Shown: one piece after another, positions 15,474 through 24,199 of the stretch
Position numbering within the stretch: position 1 is the stretch's first letter
Layout: each line of letters starts with the position of its first letter
Assembly: GCA_016932255.1 (NCBI GenBank)
Contig: JAFGDE010000014.1
Span: 1 to 64,000 of the forward strand
From: Candidatus Saganbacteria bacterium
GTDB lineage: Bacteria > Margulisbacteria > WOR-1 > O2-12-FULL-45-9
Length of the DNA stretch: 64,000 nt
Reading direction: 5' to 3'
Notes under the pieces: generated by a model
Database searches by the model: none
The model's input: the letters and a program-made list of their open reading frames with translations, nothing else
Told to the model about the DNA's origin: nothing
Translations under genes and position numbers: made by a program

Positions 15474-16739
15474 ATGTCCTCTTTGAAGGATAAGCTTAAG
15501 GCTCTGCCGGCCAAGCCCGGCGTTTATCTCTTCAAAGGCAGATCCGGCGAGATCCTCTATGTCGGTAAAGCCAAATCGCTGCGCAAACGGGTCTCTTCCT
15601 ATTTTACCAAAGCTCATGATATTAAAACAACGGTCCTGCTCGACCGGCTGAGCGACATCGATTATATGGTAGCTGGTTCTGAGCTGGACGCCCTGATCCT
15701 TGAAGATGAGCTGATCAAGAAATACAAGCCTCGCTACAACATCGCCCTGCGCGATGACAAGGCTTACCCGTATCTTAAACTGACGATCAATGAAAAATGG
15801 CCGCGGCTGTTCATTGTCCGCCGTAAACAAAAGGATGGAGCGCTTTATTTCGGCCGCTTCCAGGGCGGCATGGTCAGAGAGATCATCCGCTTGGTCAAAA
15901 AGCTCTTTCCGATCCGTTGGTGCAAGGAAACGCCTCTGCGGCAAAGAGAACAACCCTGCCTTTTTTACCGGATCGGCAGCTGCTCCGGCCCCTGTATAGG
16001 CAAGATCGGTCACGAGGATTATCTGGCCTTGGTTCAGGCGATCGTTCCGCTGCTGCAGGGTACAATGGATAAGGCTCTGGACAATTTGCGGCAGGAAATG
16101 GACAAGGCATCGGCGCAGCAGGATTATGAGCGGGCGGCCTATTTGCGCGACCGCATCAACCTACTGGAAAAAATGGTCGAGAACCAAGGTTTGAGCCGTG
16201 CGCCTGTGCCGCGCAAGATCGAAGAGGTCGCTGAATTGCGCCGGGTACTTGGCCTTAAGACAGACCCCATGCGCATCGAAGGTTTTGATATTTCCAACAC
16301 CCAGGGACGCCAGGTCGTTGCTTCGATGGTCACGTTCTTTGGCGGACTGCCGCTCAAGGCCGATTATCGCCGTTTCAGGATCAGGAGCACCGGCGATCGT
16401 CCCAATGATGTCCTAGCTATGAGCGAGGTCGTTCTGAGGCGGTATTCCGGTCAGCTGGCCAGGAAACTTCCTTTACCTGATCTTATTCTAATAGATGGAG
16501 GGATCGCCCAGGTGAACACTGCGGCACTGGCTTTAACGCAGACAGGCCATAAAGACATCCCGGTCATCGGTTTGGCCAAGAAGAACGAGGAAATTTATTT
16601 GCCCAAGGCGAAAAAACCGCTAATCCTTGATAAACGAACCCCGGCGCTCAAACTGCTCCAGCGCGTTCGCGACGAAGCCCACCGTTTTGCCGTCGAATAT
16701 CACCGACACAAGCGTTCCAAATCCTTGTTTGGTAAATAG
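15474..16739 (+). CDS. uvrC: Short UvrC-like excinuclease subunit lacking the C-terminal HhH domain
   Basis: Nucleotide-excision-repair nuclease subunit. Present: GIY-YIG domain (PAKPGVYLFKGRSGEILYVGKAKSLRKRVSSYF), Cys-rich segment (WCKETPLRQREQPCLFYRIGSCSGPC), UVR motif (QQDYERAAYLRDRINLLEKM) and the RNase-H-like half (IEGFDISNTQGRQVVASM, LILIDGGIAQVN, RDEAHRFAVEYH). At 421 residues against ~600, it ends at HKRSKSLFGK, where other UvrCs continue into the tandem helix-hairpin-helix domain that helps 5' incision. The central region is also short. The stop is clean and the next promoter begins right there, so the shortening looks natural. Confidence 0.88.
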   Translation: MSSLKDKLKALPAKPGVYLFKGRSGEILYVGKAKSLRKRVSSYFTKAHDIKTTVLLDRLSDIDYMVAGSELDALILEDELIKKYKPRYNIALRDDKAYPYLKLTINEKWPRLFIVRRKQKDGALYFGRFQGGMVREIIRLVKKLFPIRWCKETPLRQREQPCLFYRIGSCSGPCIGKIGHEDYLALVQAIVPLLQGTMDKALDNLRQEMDKASAQQDYERAAYLRDRINLLEKMVENQGLSRAPVPRKIEEVAELRRVLGLKTDPMRIEGFDISNTQGRQVVASMVTFFGGLPLKADYRRFRIRSTGDRPNDVLAMSEVVLRRYSGQLARKLPLPDLILIDGGIAQVNTAALALTQTGHKDIPVIGLAKKNEEIYLPKAKKPLILDKRTPALKLLQRVRDEAHRFAVEYHRHKRSKSLFGK

Positions 16740-16753
16740 CAATGTGTTATGAT
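16725..16753 (+). promoter_or_regulatory. Promoter of the envC-like gene (leaderless type)
   Basis: TTGTTT (16725-16730), 17 bases, TATGAT (16748-16753), then 9 bases to the ATG at 16763. The -35 lies inside the last codons of uvrC. No Shine-Dalgarno. Confidence 0.6.
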
Positions 16754-16762
16754 TTTATTCCC

Positions 16763-17878
16763 ATGAGGCGCATTGCCGTGTTCCTCTTTTTTATACTAGC
16801 AGGGACTTTTGCTGTCACAGCTGAAGTTTTACCGGAAGAGCAGAGGCTGGAGCAGATAAATAAAAAACTTGAGTTGAGTAAAGAGCAGCTTAAAAAAGCC
16901 AAAGAAGAAGAACAGGCGGTATTGGGACGACTGGTGCTCATCACCAAGGAACTTAAAAAGACGAAAAACAACCTTTTTCGCACCCAGCAGAAGATACAAG
17001 TCAACGAAACGGAGATCGATTCGCTGACCAGCGATTTAAGCGAAGCCCAAGATGAATTAAATGAGCTCGAAAGAAAACTAGGCAAACGGGTAAGAGAGGT
17101 GTATAAGAGCAGCGGGGTCAATTATATTCAGCTTTTATTTGCAGCGGACTCCATGTCCGAATTCCTCAACCAGCTTTACTTTTTCCGCAAAGTCATTGAT
17201 TACGACTCTTGGTTGGTGCAAAATGTAAGGGATGAGGTCCAGCGAGTAAAGTTTAAACGCTCTGCTTTACAGCTGCGGACCAGCCAGATCCGTTCTATGG
17301 CCAAGGAGATCTCAGAAAAGAAACTAGTGATCTCCCAGCAGGCGCAGGAAAAAGAACAGGTCTATAAAACGCTGCAACAGCGGCGCAAGGAATACGAAGC
17401 CAACGTCGCTGAGCTTGAAAAGAGCTCGAAAGAACTTGAGGTACTGATCCTGAAAAAAATGGCCGCCCGCCAGGGATCCAAAGTCCAGGGCAGCGGTGTT
17501 ATGGCCTGGCCTCTAGAGGGGAAAATAACTTCGCGTTTTGGATATCGCCGGCATCCGTTATGGGGCGGCCGGCATTTCCATACAGGATTGGATATATCGG
17601 GCAAATACGGCACGCCGATCAGGGCAGCTGATTCGGGCGAAATTATTTTTGCCGGCTGGTGGGACGGATACGGCAAAGCGGTGGTTATAGATCACGGCCG
17701 GATGACCACCACGGTTTACGGGCATTTATCCAGGATATATAAAAAAGTCGGCGCGGTGGTGGCAAAGGGACAGACGCTCGGCTTGGTCGGCAGCACGGGT
17801 TATTCGACCGGTCCGCACCTGCATTTTGAAGTGCGTAAAAACGGTAAGCCGGTCGATCCGGCGCAGTTCCTGAACTAG
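16763..17878 (+). CDS. EnvC/NlpD-like M23 peptidase-domain protein with coiled coil
   Basis: 371-residue exported protein: signal peptide MRRIAVFLFFILAGTFAVTAE, a long coiled coil (~residues 25-250, Glu/Lys/Leu/Gln-rich), and a C-terminal LytM domain with HTGLDISGKYGTPIRAADSGEI, VVIDHG, TVYGHLSRI and GPHLHFEVRKNGKPVDP, retaining the zinc ligands (HxxxD, HLH). It is therefore likely an active endopeptidase, or an amidase activator in cell separation. I move the start from 16742 to 16763 because the signal peptide then begins properly and the -10 box sits 9 bases upstream. ctpA follows, as in many genomes. Confidence 0.88.
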   Translation: MRRIAVFLFFILAGTFAVTAEVLPEEQRLEQINKKLELSKEQLKKAKEEEQAVLGRLVLITKELKKTKNNLFRTQQKIQVNETEIDSLTSDLSEAQDELNELERKLGKRVREVYKSSGVNYIQLLFAADSMSEFLNQLYFFRKVIDYDSWLVQNVRDEVQRVKFKRSALQLRTSQIRSMAKEISEKKLVISQQAQEKEQVYKTLQQRRKEYEANVAELEKSSKELEVLILKKMAARQGSKVQGSGVMAWPLEGKITSRFGYRRHPLWGGRHFHTGLDISGKYGTPIRAADSGEIIFAGWWDGYGKAVVIDHGRMTTTVYGHLSRIYKKVGAVVAKGQTLGLVGSTGYSTGPHLHFEVRKNGKPVDPAQFLN

Positions 17879-17893
17879 AACAAGGAGGCAATG

Positions 17894-19090
17894 ATGTTCA
17901 AAACGAAATTGGCCCGAAATATTCTGCTGGTCCTGGGTATTATTTTTTTAGGAGTATCTTTTTATGGCCGGGTCTTTGCCCAGGGAGACCTTGAAAGGAA
18001 GCTGGAAACTTATCTCCAGGTTCTGGATATAGTTAAGAACGATTACGTTGAAAAAGACATCGATGATCAAAAATTGGTCTACGGTTCCATTCGCGGCATG
18101 CTCTCATCATTGGATGATCCCTATACCAGGTTCGTTGAACCCAAAGCTTATGAAGAAATGCGCATACGGATGAGCGGGACATATTCAGGCATCGGTATTT
18201 ATATCGGCATTAAAAAGGACCAGCTTACCGTAATTTCACCGATCGAGGGGACCCCGGCGTTCAATTCTAAGCTTAAAGCCGGCGACCATATCGTTACTGT
18301 TGACGGCAAAAATACCAAGGATATGGCGCTGGAAGAAGCGGTAAGCCTGATCCGCGGCCCCGAGGGCACCAAGGTCAAGTTAGGCATACTGCGCCCCAAT
18401 TGGAAAGAGCCCAAGGACTTTGATATCACCCGCGCCAAGATCAAGATCAACAGCGTTGACAGCAAGCTGCTTGATGACGGCCTGGCCTACATCAAGCTGA
18501 ACACTTTTGAGAACCTGAATTCAGCCAGGGAATTCGAAAAGGCGCTGCGGCAGGCGCGTGATTCCAGGGGCTTGATCATTGATCTGCGCGGTAATGGCGG
18601 CGGCCTGTTGCAGGCGGCCATTGATATCGGCAGCATGTTCATTGATCAGGGAGTCATTGTCCAAACGGTTGACAGGGAAGGCCGGACAGAAAAACTAGAA
18701 TCATCCGGCCGCGTACTTTGGCGAAAACCAACGGTCGTGCTGATCAACGAAGCCTCGGCCTCAGCTTCAGAGATCTTGGCGGGCGCCTTGCGCGACAATA
18801 GAGTAGCGACCCTGGTCGGCTCTAAATCGTTCGGCAAGGCCTCGGTCCAGAACGTCAGGCGGCTAAGCGACGGCTCAGCTCTTCTCGTGACCATTGCAAA
18901 ATATCGCACACCTAACGGCGAGGATATTAACAAGAAAGGCATCAAACCTGATGTCATCATTGAGATCCCCTCGAATGAAGCGGAAAGCCAGGCTTCTTTG
19001 ATCAACGGCAAAGTCGAAACCGATGACATTCAACTGCAAAAGGCTATCCAGGTGTTAAAATCAATGATCCGGACCGGTTATGGCGGCTAA
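17894..19090 (+). CDS. ctpA: Carboxy-terminal processing peptidase (S41, CtpA/Prc type)
   Basis: Exported serine protease acting on the C-termini of envelope proteins. N-terminal signal or anchor segment (ARNILLVLGIIFLGVSFYGRVFA), then DDPYTRFVEP, a PDZ domain (~90-170, with GIGIYIGIKKDQLTVISPIEGTPAFNSKLKAGDHIVTVDG) and the S41 core: LIDLRGNGGG, NEASASASEILAGALRD (nucleophile Ser) and GSKSFGKASVQ (general-base Lys). 398 residues from ATG 17894, which is 5 bases past AAGGAGG; the ATG at 17891 is too close. It overlaps the isomerase gene by 11 bases. Confidence 0.95.
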   Translation: MFKTKLARNILLVLGIIFLGVSFYGRVFAQGDLERKLETYLQVLDIVKNDYVEKDIDDQKLVYGSIRGMLSSLDDPYTRFVEPKAYEEMRIRMSGTYSGIGIYIGIKKDQLTVISPIEGTPAFNSKLKAGDHIVTVDGKNTKDMALEEAVSLIRGPEGTKVKLGILRPNWKEPKDFDITRAKIKINSVDSKLLDDGLAYIKLNTFENLNSAREFEKALRQARDSRGLIIDLRGNGGGLLQAAIDIGSMFIDQGVIVQTVDREGRTEKLESSGRVLWRKPTVVLINEASASASEILAGALRDNRVATLVGSKSFGKASVQNVRRLSDGSALLVTIAKYRTPNGEDINKKGIKPDVIIEIPSNEAESQASLINGKVETDDIQLQKAIQVLKSMIRTGYGG

Positions 19091-20150
19091 ACACGATATT
19101 TTAGATGATAGAGAACAGCTGGCGCGCCTGGACAGCGCTAATATGCTGGCCACCCTGGCGAAAATGCCGGAAATGCTGGCTGAGGCAAGGCGGCTGGCGG
19201 GCCAGGTGGAGCTGAAAAAGAGCAAAAAGCCCAGGCAGATCGTTATTGCAGGCATGGGAGGCTCAGCCATTGCCGGAGATATCCTGGCCGATCTTTTTGC
19301 CCAACAGCTTAAACTACCGCTGACGGTCAACCGGGACTACCGGTTGCCGGCCTATGTCGGGCCCGAGACCTTGGTCATGGCCGTGTCATATTCCGGCAAT
19401 ACCGAAGAAACCCTGGCTGCGGCCAAAGATACACTAAATCAGGGCTGCCGCCTGATCGTAATCACCTCGGGCGGCCAATTGGCTCAGTTGGCACAGGAAC
19501 ATGGCCTGACCTGCTTTCCGGTCCCGAAAGGATATCAGCCGAGAGCGGCCTTACCATTCCTTTTCCTGCCGTTGTTGACGGTGTTGGCTTCGCTTGATCT
19601 CATCGCTGCACAGGGGGATGCGCTGGACGAACTGGAACAGCTTTTAACAAAGCTTGTGGCAGAGTATGAGCAATCGGTCCCGCAGAAGAAAAATCCAGCC
19701 AAACAGGTCGCCCAGAGGCTTGTCGCAAAGATCCCCTTGATCCTGGGTTCTTCCGGCACAACAGCTGCTGCGGCCCTTCGGCTCAAGACCCAGCTGAATG
19801 AGAACAGCAAAACAACGGCCCATGTCGCTGTTTTTCCGGAGCTGGATCACAACGAGATCGTTAATCTGGCCGATCTAAAGCGCGGGGAGCATGCCTTTGC
19901 ACTGCTGGCGCTACGCAGCGAGAATGATAGTGAACGCATGAAAAAGCGGATCGAGATAACAAAATCATTGATTGGCGGCCAGTTGGGCGGGATCATTGAG
20001 CTGCCAGCTAAAGGCAAGACAGATCTCTCTCGCCTGTTCTCCCTGGTCATCTTGGGTGATTATATCAGCGTTTATCTGGCACTACTCAGGGCGGTTGACC
20101 CCTCGGATGTCACGATCATCACCAGACTTAAAAAGGAGCTTTCAAGATGA
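19080..20150 (+). CDS. Bifunctional phosphoglucose/phosphomannose isomerase (SIS fold)
   Basis: Interconverts glucose-6-P, fructose-6-P and mannose-6-P. The 356-residue product has two SIS domains: QIVIAGMGGSAIAGDIL, LVMAVSYSGNTEETLAA, VITSGGQLAQLA and the C-terminal ELDHNEIVN, matching the archaeal/bacterial dual-specificity family. It overlaps ctpA by 11 bases and the next nucleotidyltransferase by ATGA. The pair could supply a sugar nucleotide for glycan synthesis. A conventional pgi is not in the window, so it may also serve glycolysis. Confidence 0.88.
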   Translation: MAAKHDILDDREQLARLDSANMLATLAKMPEMLAEARRLAGQVELKKSKKPRQIVIAGMGGSAIAGDILADLFAQQLKLPLTVNRDYRLPAYVGPETLVMAVSYSGNTEETLAAAKDTLNQGCRLIVITSGGQLAQLAQEHGLTCFPVPKGYQPRAALPFLFLPLLTVLASLDLIAAQGDALDELEQLLTKLVAEYEQSVPQKKNPAKQVAQRLVAKIPLILGSSGTTAAAALRLKTQLNENSKTTAHVAVFPELDHNEIVNLADLKRGEHAFALLALRSENDSERMKKRIEITKSLIGGQLGGIIELPAKGKTDLSRLFSLVILGDYISVYLALLRAVDPSDVTIITRLKKELSR

Positions 20151-21211
20151 AGGCGGTGATTATTGCCGGCGGCATGGGGACCAGGTTGCGGCCATTGACC
20201 TATAATACGCCCAAGCCGATAGTGCCTCTGGCCAACAGGCCTTTCATTGTTCACCAGATCGAACATTTGGTCAAACATGGCGTGGATGAAGTTATCATTA
20301 ACCTGCATTATCTTTCCCAAGAAATAAAAAAGCTCCTTAATGATGGAAAACACTGGGGGATCAAGATCCGTTATTCGATCGAAGAAAGCCCGCTGGGCAC
20401 AGCCGGCGCGGTCAAAAATGCGGAGGAATTCTTTGGCCGGGACCCGCTGGTCGTGTTCAACGGGGATATCCTGACAGACGTAAATATTTCCAAGCTGGTC
20501 AATTTCCATCGGGAAAAAGGCGCGATCATCACGCTGACTCTGACCGAAGTGGAAGACCCGACCCCTTTTGGCCTAGTGCAGATCGACCAGGATCGCCGGA
20601 TAACACAGTTCATTGAAAAACCAAGCTGGAACATGGTCCGGGGCCGCACGATCAATGCTGGCATTTACGTTGTTGATCCTATCATTTTCCAAAAAGTGCC
20701 CCAGGGCCGGCCGTTCTCCTTTGAGCGGGAGCTCTTCCCTTCGCTGCTGGCCGCCAAGCAGCCGCTTTATGGTTTTGTTTCTCCCGCTTACTGGATGGAT
20801 ATCGGCAATCCACGCATGTACATGATGGCGCATCAGGCTATCCTCAGAGGCGAAGTTGCGGTCAAAATCTTTGGCACCAGGATAAATGGCAAGTTCTGGC
20901 TGGGCAATGAAACGCATCCTGATCCCAGCGTCAGATTTATTGGACCTTCGGTGATCGGCCAAAAAGTAAAGCTGGATAAGGAAACAGAGATTGGAGATTA
21001 TGTCGTTATTGGCGATGAGGTTTCTATCGGCCAGCACTGCGCGCTTGAACGGGCCATTGTCTGGCGCAATGTCAAGATAGGCGATCATGTCCGTCTGTCT
21101 GGTTGTATAATCGGCGCGAATTGCGTGATCGAGGACGATGTGATCATTGATAAAGGCCTGGTGCTGGCTGACGATTCGGTCATTAAAAAAGGAACACGCC
21201 TGACCGCCTAG
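20147..21211 (+). CDS. Sugar-1-phosphate nucleotidyltransferase (mannose-1-P guanylyltransferase type)
   Basis: 354 residues. N-terminal transferase domain with MKAVIIAGGMGTRLRPLTYNTPKPIVPLANRPFIVHQIEHL, VFNGDILTD (metal Asp), FIEKPS and NAGIYV; C-terminal left-handed beta-helix with hexapeptide-like repeats (VRFIGPSVIGQKVKLDKETEIGDYVVIG). This architecture is found in GDP-mannose pyrophosphorylases and related NDP-sugar synthases. ATGA overlap with the phosphomannose isomerase supports mannose-1-P as substrate, but a phosphomannomutase would be needed and is not seen here. Confidence 0.85.
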   Translation: MKAVIIAGGMGTRLRPLTYNTPKPIVPLANRPFIVHQIEHLVKHGVDEVIINLHYLSQEIKKLLNDGKHWGIKIRYSIEESPLGTAGAVKNAEEFFGRDPLVVFNGDILTDVNISKLVNFHREKGAIITLTLTEVEDPTPFGLVQIDQDRRITQFIEKPSWNMVRGRTINAGIYVVDPIIFQKVPQGRPFSFERELFPSLLAAKQPLYGFVSPAYWMDIGNPRMYMMAHQAILRGEVAVKIFGTRINGKFWLGNETHPDPSVRFIGPSVIGQKVKLDKETEIGDYVVIGDEVSIGQHCALERAIVWRNVKIGDHVRLSGCIIGANCVIEDDVIIDKGLVLADDSVIKKGTRLTA

Positions 21212-21240
21212 TTGTGGCTGGCCCGGCGCTGTGATATATT
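21212..21240 (+). promoter_or_regulatory. Promoter of hisD (leaderless type)
   Basis: TTGTGG (21212-21217), exactly 17 bases, TATATT (21235-21240), then 7 bases to the ATG at 21248. The predicted start site falls on the start codon. The -35 begins directly after the stop of the upstream gene. Confidence 0.7.
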
Positions 21241-21247
21241 CAAAACG

Positions 21248-22516
21248 ATGTTAAAACTGATCGATAAAGACGGGATTGAAGAAGGCATAAAAGATATCCA
21301 GGCCAGGCAGGTCTTCAAGCTGGAGTCGGCTGAAGAAGAAGCGGTCAGAGAGATCATCAGGCAGGTCGAACAAAGACGCGATCAAGCCCTGGTAGACTAT
21401 ACCCAAAAATTTGACCAGTCCGGCTTTACGGCAGCAGAACTGGTCGTCTCCCGGTCGGAGATCGAGGCAGCCTACGATTGTGTTGACAAAAATTTCCTGA
21501 ACGCCCTGCGTAAGGCCAGCGAGAATATCACTGCTTATCATCGTAAACAGCAGCCGGACGAATGGTTTGAGACATTGCCGCTTGACGTAGTGCTGGGCCA
21601 GAGGGTGATCCCGCTTGACCGCGTCGGGGTCTATGTGCCGGGCGGTCGCGCCGCTTATCCTTCATCTGTACTGATGGGTGTTTTGCCGGCTAAGGTGGCC
21701 GGCGTTAAGGAAATAGTGGTCGTTTCGCCGCCGCCGATCAAGCCGCACGTGCTGGTAGCCGCGGCTGAGGCCGGTGTCTCCCAGATATTCCGGGTGGGTG
21801 GGGCGCAGGCCGTCGCAGCCTTGGCGCTAGGCACCCAGACCGTTCCCAAAGTCGATAAAATCGTCGGGCCGGGAAACATTTATGTTACCCTGGCCAAGAA
21901 ACAGGTCTTTGGGCTGGTCGATATAGACAGCCTGGCCGGACCAAGCAATATTTTGATCGTTGCAGATAAAGATGCGGAACCGGAATTCTTGGCTGCTGAC
22001 CTCTTGTCCCAGGCAGAGCATGACCCCGCGGCCCTGGCCATACTTGCGACCGATTCACCAGCCATAGCCGAAGCAACAGCCAAGCAGGTTGACAAACAAA
22101 TAAAAAAGCTTTCCCGCCGCGAGATCATCGAACAGGCCCAGATCTATATTTTTACTGTTGAGAATATCAAGGCGGCGATCAAATTGGCCAACAAACTAGC
22201 CCCGGAGCATCTCAGCCTGGAAATAGGTTCGCCGCAGCGATTCTTAGAGCAGATTAGACATGCTGGAGCAGTCTTTTTAGGCCCTTACTCTCCGGTGCCT
22301 GTCGGGGATTATCTGGCCGGGCCGAACCATGTTCTGCCTACCGGCGGCACTGCTCGCTTCGCCTCTCCATTATCGGTATATGATTTCGTTAAATCCCAGA
22401 GCATTGTGGGTTATACCAAACCGGCGCTTAAAAATGTCTGGCAGGATATCAAGCTTTTAGCCGAGATCGAAGGTCTGGACGCCCATGCGCGGGCTATCGA
22501 TGTGAGATTCTCCTGA
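21248..22516 (+). CDS. hisD: Histidinol dehydrogenase
   Basis: NAD- and zinc-dependent enzyme of the last two steps of histidine synthesis. 422 residues with VPLDRVGVYVPGGRAAYPSSVLMGVLPAKVAGV (as VIPLDRVGVYVPGG here), GGAQAVAALALGTQTVPKVDKIVGPGN, IDSLAGPSNILIVAD, AEHDP and a C-terminal GPNHVLPTGGTARF. The ORF track's TTG at 21212 is the -35 box, not a start; ATG 21248 is. No other his genes are adjacent, apart from a convergent PHP-domain gene that overlaps its end by 23 bases. Confidence 0.96.
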   Translation: MLKLIDKDGIEEGIKDIQARQVFKLESAEEEAVREIIRQVEQRRDQALVDYTQKFDQSGFTAAELVVSRSEIEAAYDCVDKNFLNALRKASENITAYHRKQQPDEWFETLPLDVVLGQRVIPLDRVGVYVPGGRAAYPSSVLMGVLPAKVAGVKEIVVVSPPPIKPHVLVAAAEAGVSQIFRVGGAQAVAALALGTQTVPKVDKIVGPGNIYVTLAKKQVFGLVDIDSLAGPSNILIVADKDAEPEFLAADLLSQAEHDPAALAILATDSPAIAEATAKQVDKQIKKLSRREIIEQAQIYIFTVENIKAAIKLANKLAPEHLSLEIGSPQRFLEQIRHAGAVFLGPYSPVPVGDYLAGPNHVLPTGGTARFASPLSVYDFVKSQSIVGYTKPALKNVWQDIKLLAEIEGLDAHARAIDVRFS

Positions 22517-23174
22517 GCAGATCTTCCGGGTTGTCCTTGATGATCTTCAGCGCAGCCTCTTGTTTAAAACCCAGGTCCCGGACCAGCTCATAAGCTTCTT
22601 TTTGCGTGATCAGGTCTTTTTCTGAATGAGAATCCGTGTCGACCAATAATTTGGCCCCGAACTGTTTGGCCAGCCCGGCCACATGCCGGTTGCCCTTGCG
22701 GTGGCCTTTTCTGGCGGAAAGCTCCAGGTATATATCATTGACCTTGGCCAGGATCGCTTCTTCCTCGTTGATCCAGCCGGGATGGGCCAGGATATCGACC
22801 AGGCCTTTGCACTGCAGGGCAGCGCGATTCGTTCCCTTTGGCACCGGCTCGACCGGTGATTCCCCGTGGACAACGACGATCTCAGCCCCAAGTTCTCTGG
22901 CCCGGCGGGCGTAAGGTTTGATCAGGCTCGGCGCCAGATAGCTTAATTCAACGCCGGCAATGACTTTAAGAGGCAGGCTGGGCCCTTGTTCCTTGACAAA
23001 GCGGGTCAATGTGGCGATCGTCTGTTCAAGGTTTGACGCGTCAACATGGTCGGTCAGGGCGATGGCCGCATGGCCCCGGTGGGCGGCTTCATAGACCAAG
23101 GCGGCAGGCAGAAGCACCCCGTCACTAAAGACAGTATGTGTGTGGAAGTCGTATCTTGGCCCGAGATCCGCCAT
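22494..23174 (-). CDS. PHP-domain metal-dependent phosphoesterase, possible histidinol-phosphatase
   Basis: 226 residues with the PHP pattern: YDFHTHTVFSDG (HxH), IALTDHVD, GVELSYL, VVHGESP, ILAHPGWINEEE and LVDTDSH, retaining the trinuclear metal ligands. It could be the HisK-type histidinol-phosphate phosphatase acting just before hisD, which is its convergent neighbour, but PHP proteins are diverse and the genes are not co-transcribed. It belongs to the minus-strand unit mgtC-miaA-small ORF-PHP, starting 12 bases after the small ORF. Confidence 0.8.
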   Translation of the reverse strand: MADLGPRYDFHTHTVFSDGVLLPAALVYEAAHRGHAAIALTDHVDASNLEQTIATLTRFVKEQGPSLPLKVIAGVELSYLAPSLIKPYARRARELGAEIVVVHGESPVEPVPKGTNRAALQCKGLVDILAHPGWINEEEAILAKVNDIYLELSARKGHRKGNRHVAGLAKQFGAKLLVDTDSHSEKDLITQKEAYELVRDLGFKQEAALKIIKDNPEDLLRRISHR

Positions 23175-23186
23175 GACCTGAATGGA

Positions 23187-23297
23187 TCAGGCAGCCGCCG
23201 CTTGTTTGATCGATTTACGCAGCAGTCCCTTTTTGCGGTGAGCTTCTTTTTTCCGCTTGCGCCGGCGTTTGATCTCTTGTTGTCTGGTCCTGATCAT
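23187..23297 (-). CDS. 36-residue strongly basic protein coupled to miaA
   Basis: Too short for the ORF track. The minus strand reads MIRTRQQEIKRRRKRKKEAHRKKGLLRKS plus IKQAAAA, then TGA. Its ATG overlaps the miaA stop as ATGA, the coupling seen elsewhere in this window, and the PHP gene starts 12 bases after its stop. About half the residues are Arg or Lys, which suggests RNA or ribosome binding. Very short bacterial proteins with an AURKAIP1/COX24-type domain or bTHX-like ribosomal peptides look similar in composition, but I cannot assign it to either. Its position and coupling argue that it is translated. Confidence 0.6.
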   Translation of the reverse strand: MIRTRQQEIKRRRKRKKEAHRKKGLLRKSIKQAAAA

Positions 23298-24199
23298 ATG
23301 CTATTAATATAGCCCAAAACAGCTGCCGCGTCAATCGGCGGCTCGAACCATTTGACGTTCTTAACCCGCTTGAACCAGGTAATCTGGCGCCGGGCGAAAT
23401 TGCGGGTGCGTTTCTTTAGCTCTTCGATCATTTGTTCCTTATTCCACCTGCCCTCAAGGAATTCAACGACTTCTTTATAACCCAGCGCTTGAAAGGACGG
23501 CAGGTCTTTTGAAAAGCCTTTGCTAAGCAGGCCTTTAACTTCATTAATCAAGCCTCTGGCTATCATCTGGTCGATCCTTTGCTCGATCCGCTCGTAAAGT
23601 TTTTCCCTTTCCAGGTTCAAGCCGATCAGAAGATAGTCTGCTGAACTGCTTCCAGTTTCTTTGCGCCTGCGCTGCTGAAACTCAGAGATGCATTTGCCCG
23701 TCAGTTCAAAAACTTCCAGCGCCCGGATGATCCGCTTCTTATCATTCGCATGGATCTTTTGTGCTGCAATAGGATCGATAGTGGAAAGTTGAAAGTAGAG
23801 AGCAGGGGCAGGTAGTTTTTCTAATTTCTTGCGAACCTCTTTGTCAGCCGGAGCGATCGGAAAAGAAAAGCCATTGATCAGGGTCCAAAGATAAAGTCCC
23901 GTCCCGCCGGCAACGATCGCCTTTTTTCCTTGTGACGCTATCTCTGGGATCAATTCATGAGCCTGTTCGACAAAATCAGATACGGTCCAAGGCTCGTCAG
24001 GGGCTTTAATGTCGATCAGGTGGTGGAGAATACCTTGTTGTTCTTCTTTTGACGGTTTGGCTGTGCCGATGTCCATGCCGCGATAGACCTGCATGGAATC
24101 GGCCGAGATTATCTCTCCGTTAAGTTCTTGCGCCAGTTTGACCGCCAGCGCGGACTTACCGACCGCTGTGGGACCGAGGATAACGAGGGTCTTATTCAC
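23294..24199 (-). CDS. miaA: tRNA dimethylallyltransferase
   Basis: Adds a dimethylallyl group to A37 of tRNAs reading U-starting codons. 301 residues from a GTG at 24199: NKTLVILGPTAVGKSALAVKLA (P-loop), GEIISADSMQVYRGMDIGTAKP, AIVAGGTGLYLWTLINGF, NDKKRIIRALEVFELTGKCIS, GYKEVVEFL and a C-terminal RTRNFARRQITWFKR. The ORF track start (24250) would add 17 basic residues overlapping mgtC; the GTG gives the family N-terminus and overlaps the mgtC stop by 8 bases. Confidence 0.95.
   Translation of the reverse strand: MNKTLVILGPTAVGKSALAVKLAQELNGEIISADSMQVYRGMDIGTAKPSKEEQQGILHHLIDIKAPDEPWTVSDFVEQAHELIPEIASQGKKAIVAGGTGLYLWTLINGFSFPIAPADKEVRKKLEKLPAPALYFQLSTIDPIAAQKIHANDKKRIIRALEVFELTGKCISEFQQRRRKETGSSSADYLLIGLNLEREKLYERIEQRIDQMIARGLINEVKGLLSKGFSKDLPSFQALGYKEVVEFLEGRWNKEQMIEELKKRTRNFARRQITWFKRVKNVKWFEPPIDAAAVLGYINSI

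Noticed and set aside
21212-21247. TTG at 21212 as the hisD start
   Set aside because: This TTG is the first half of a consensus -35 box; the leaderless ATG at 21248 gives the family N-terminus.
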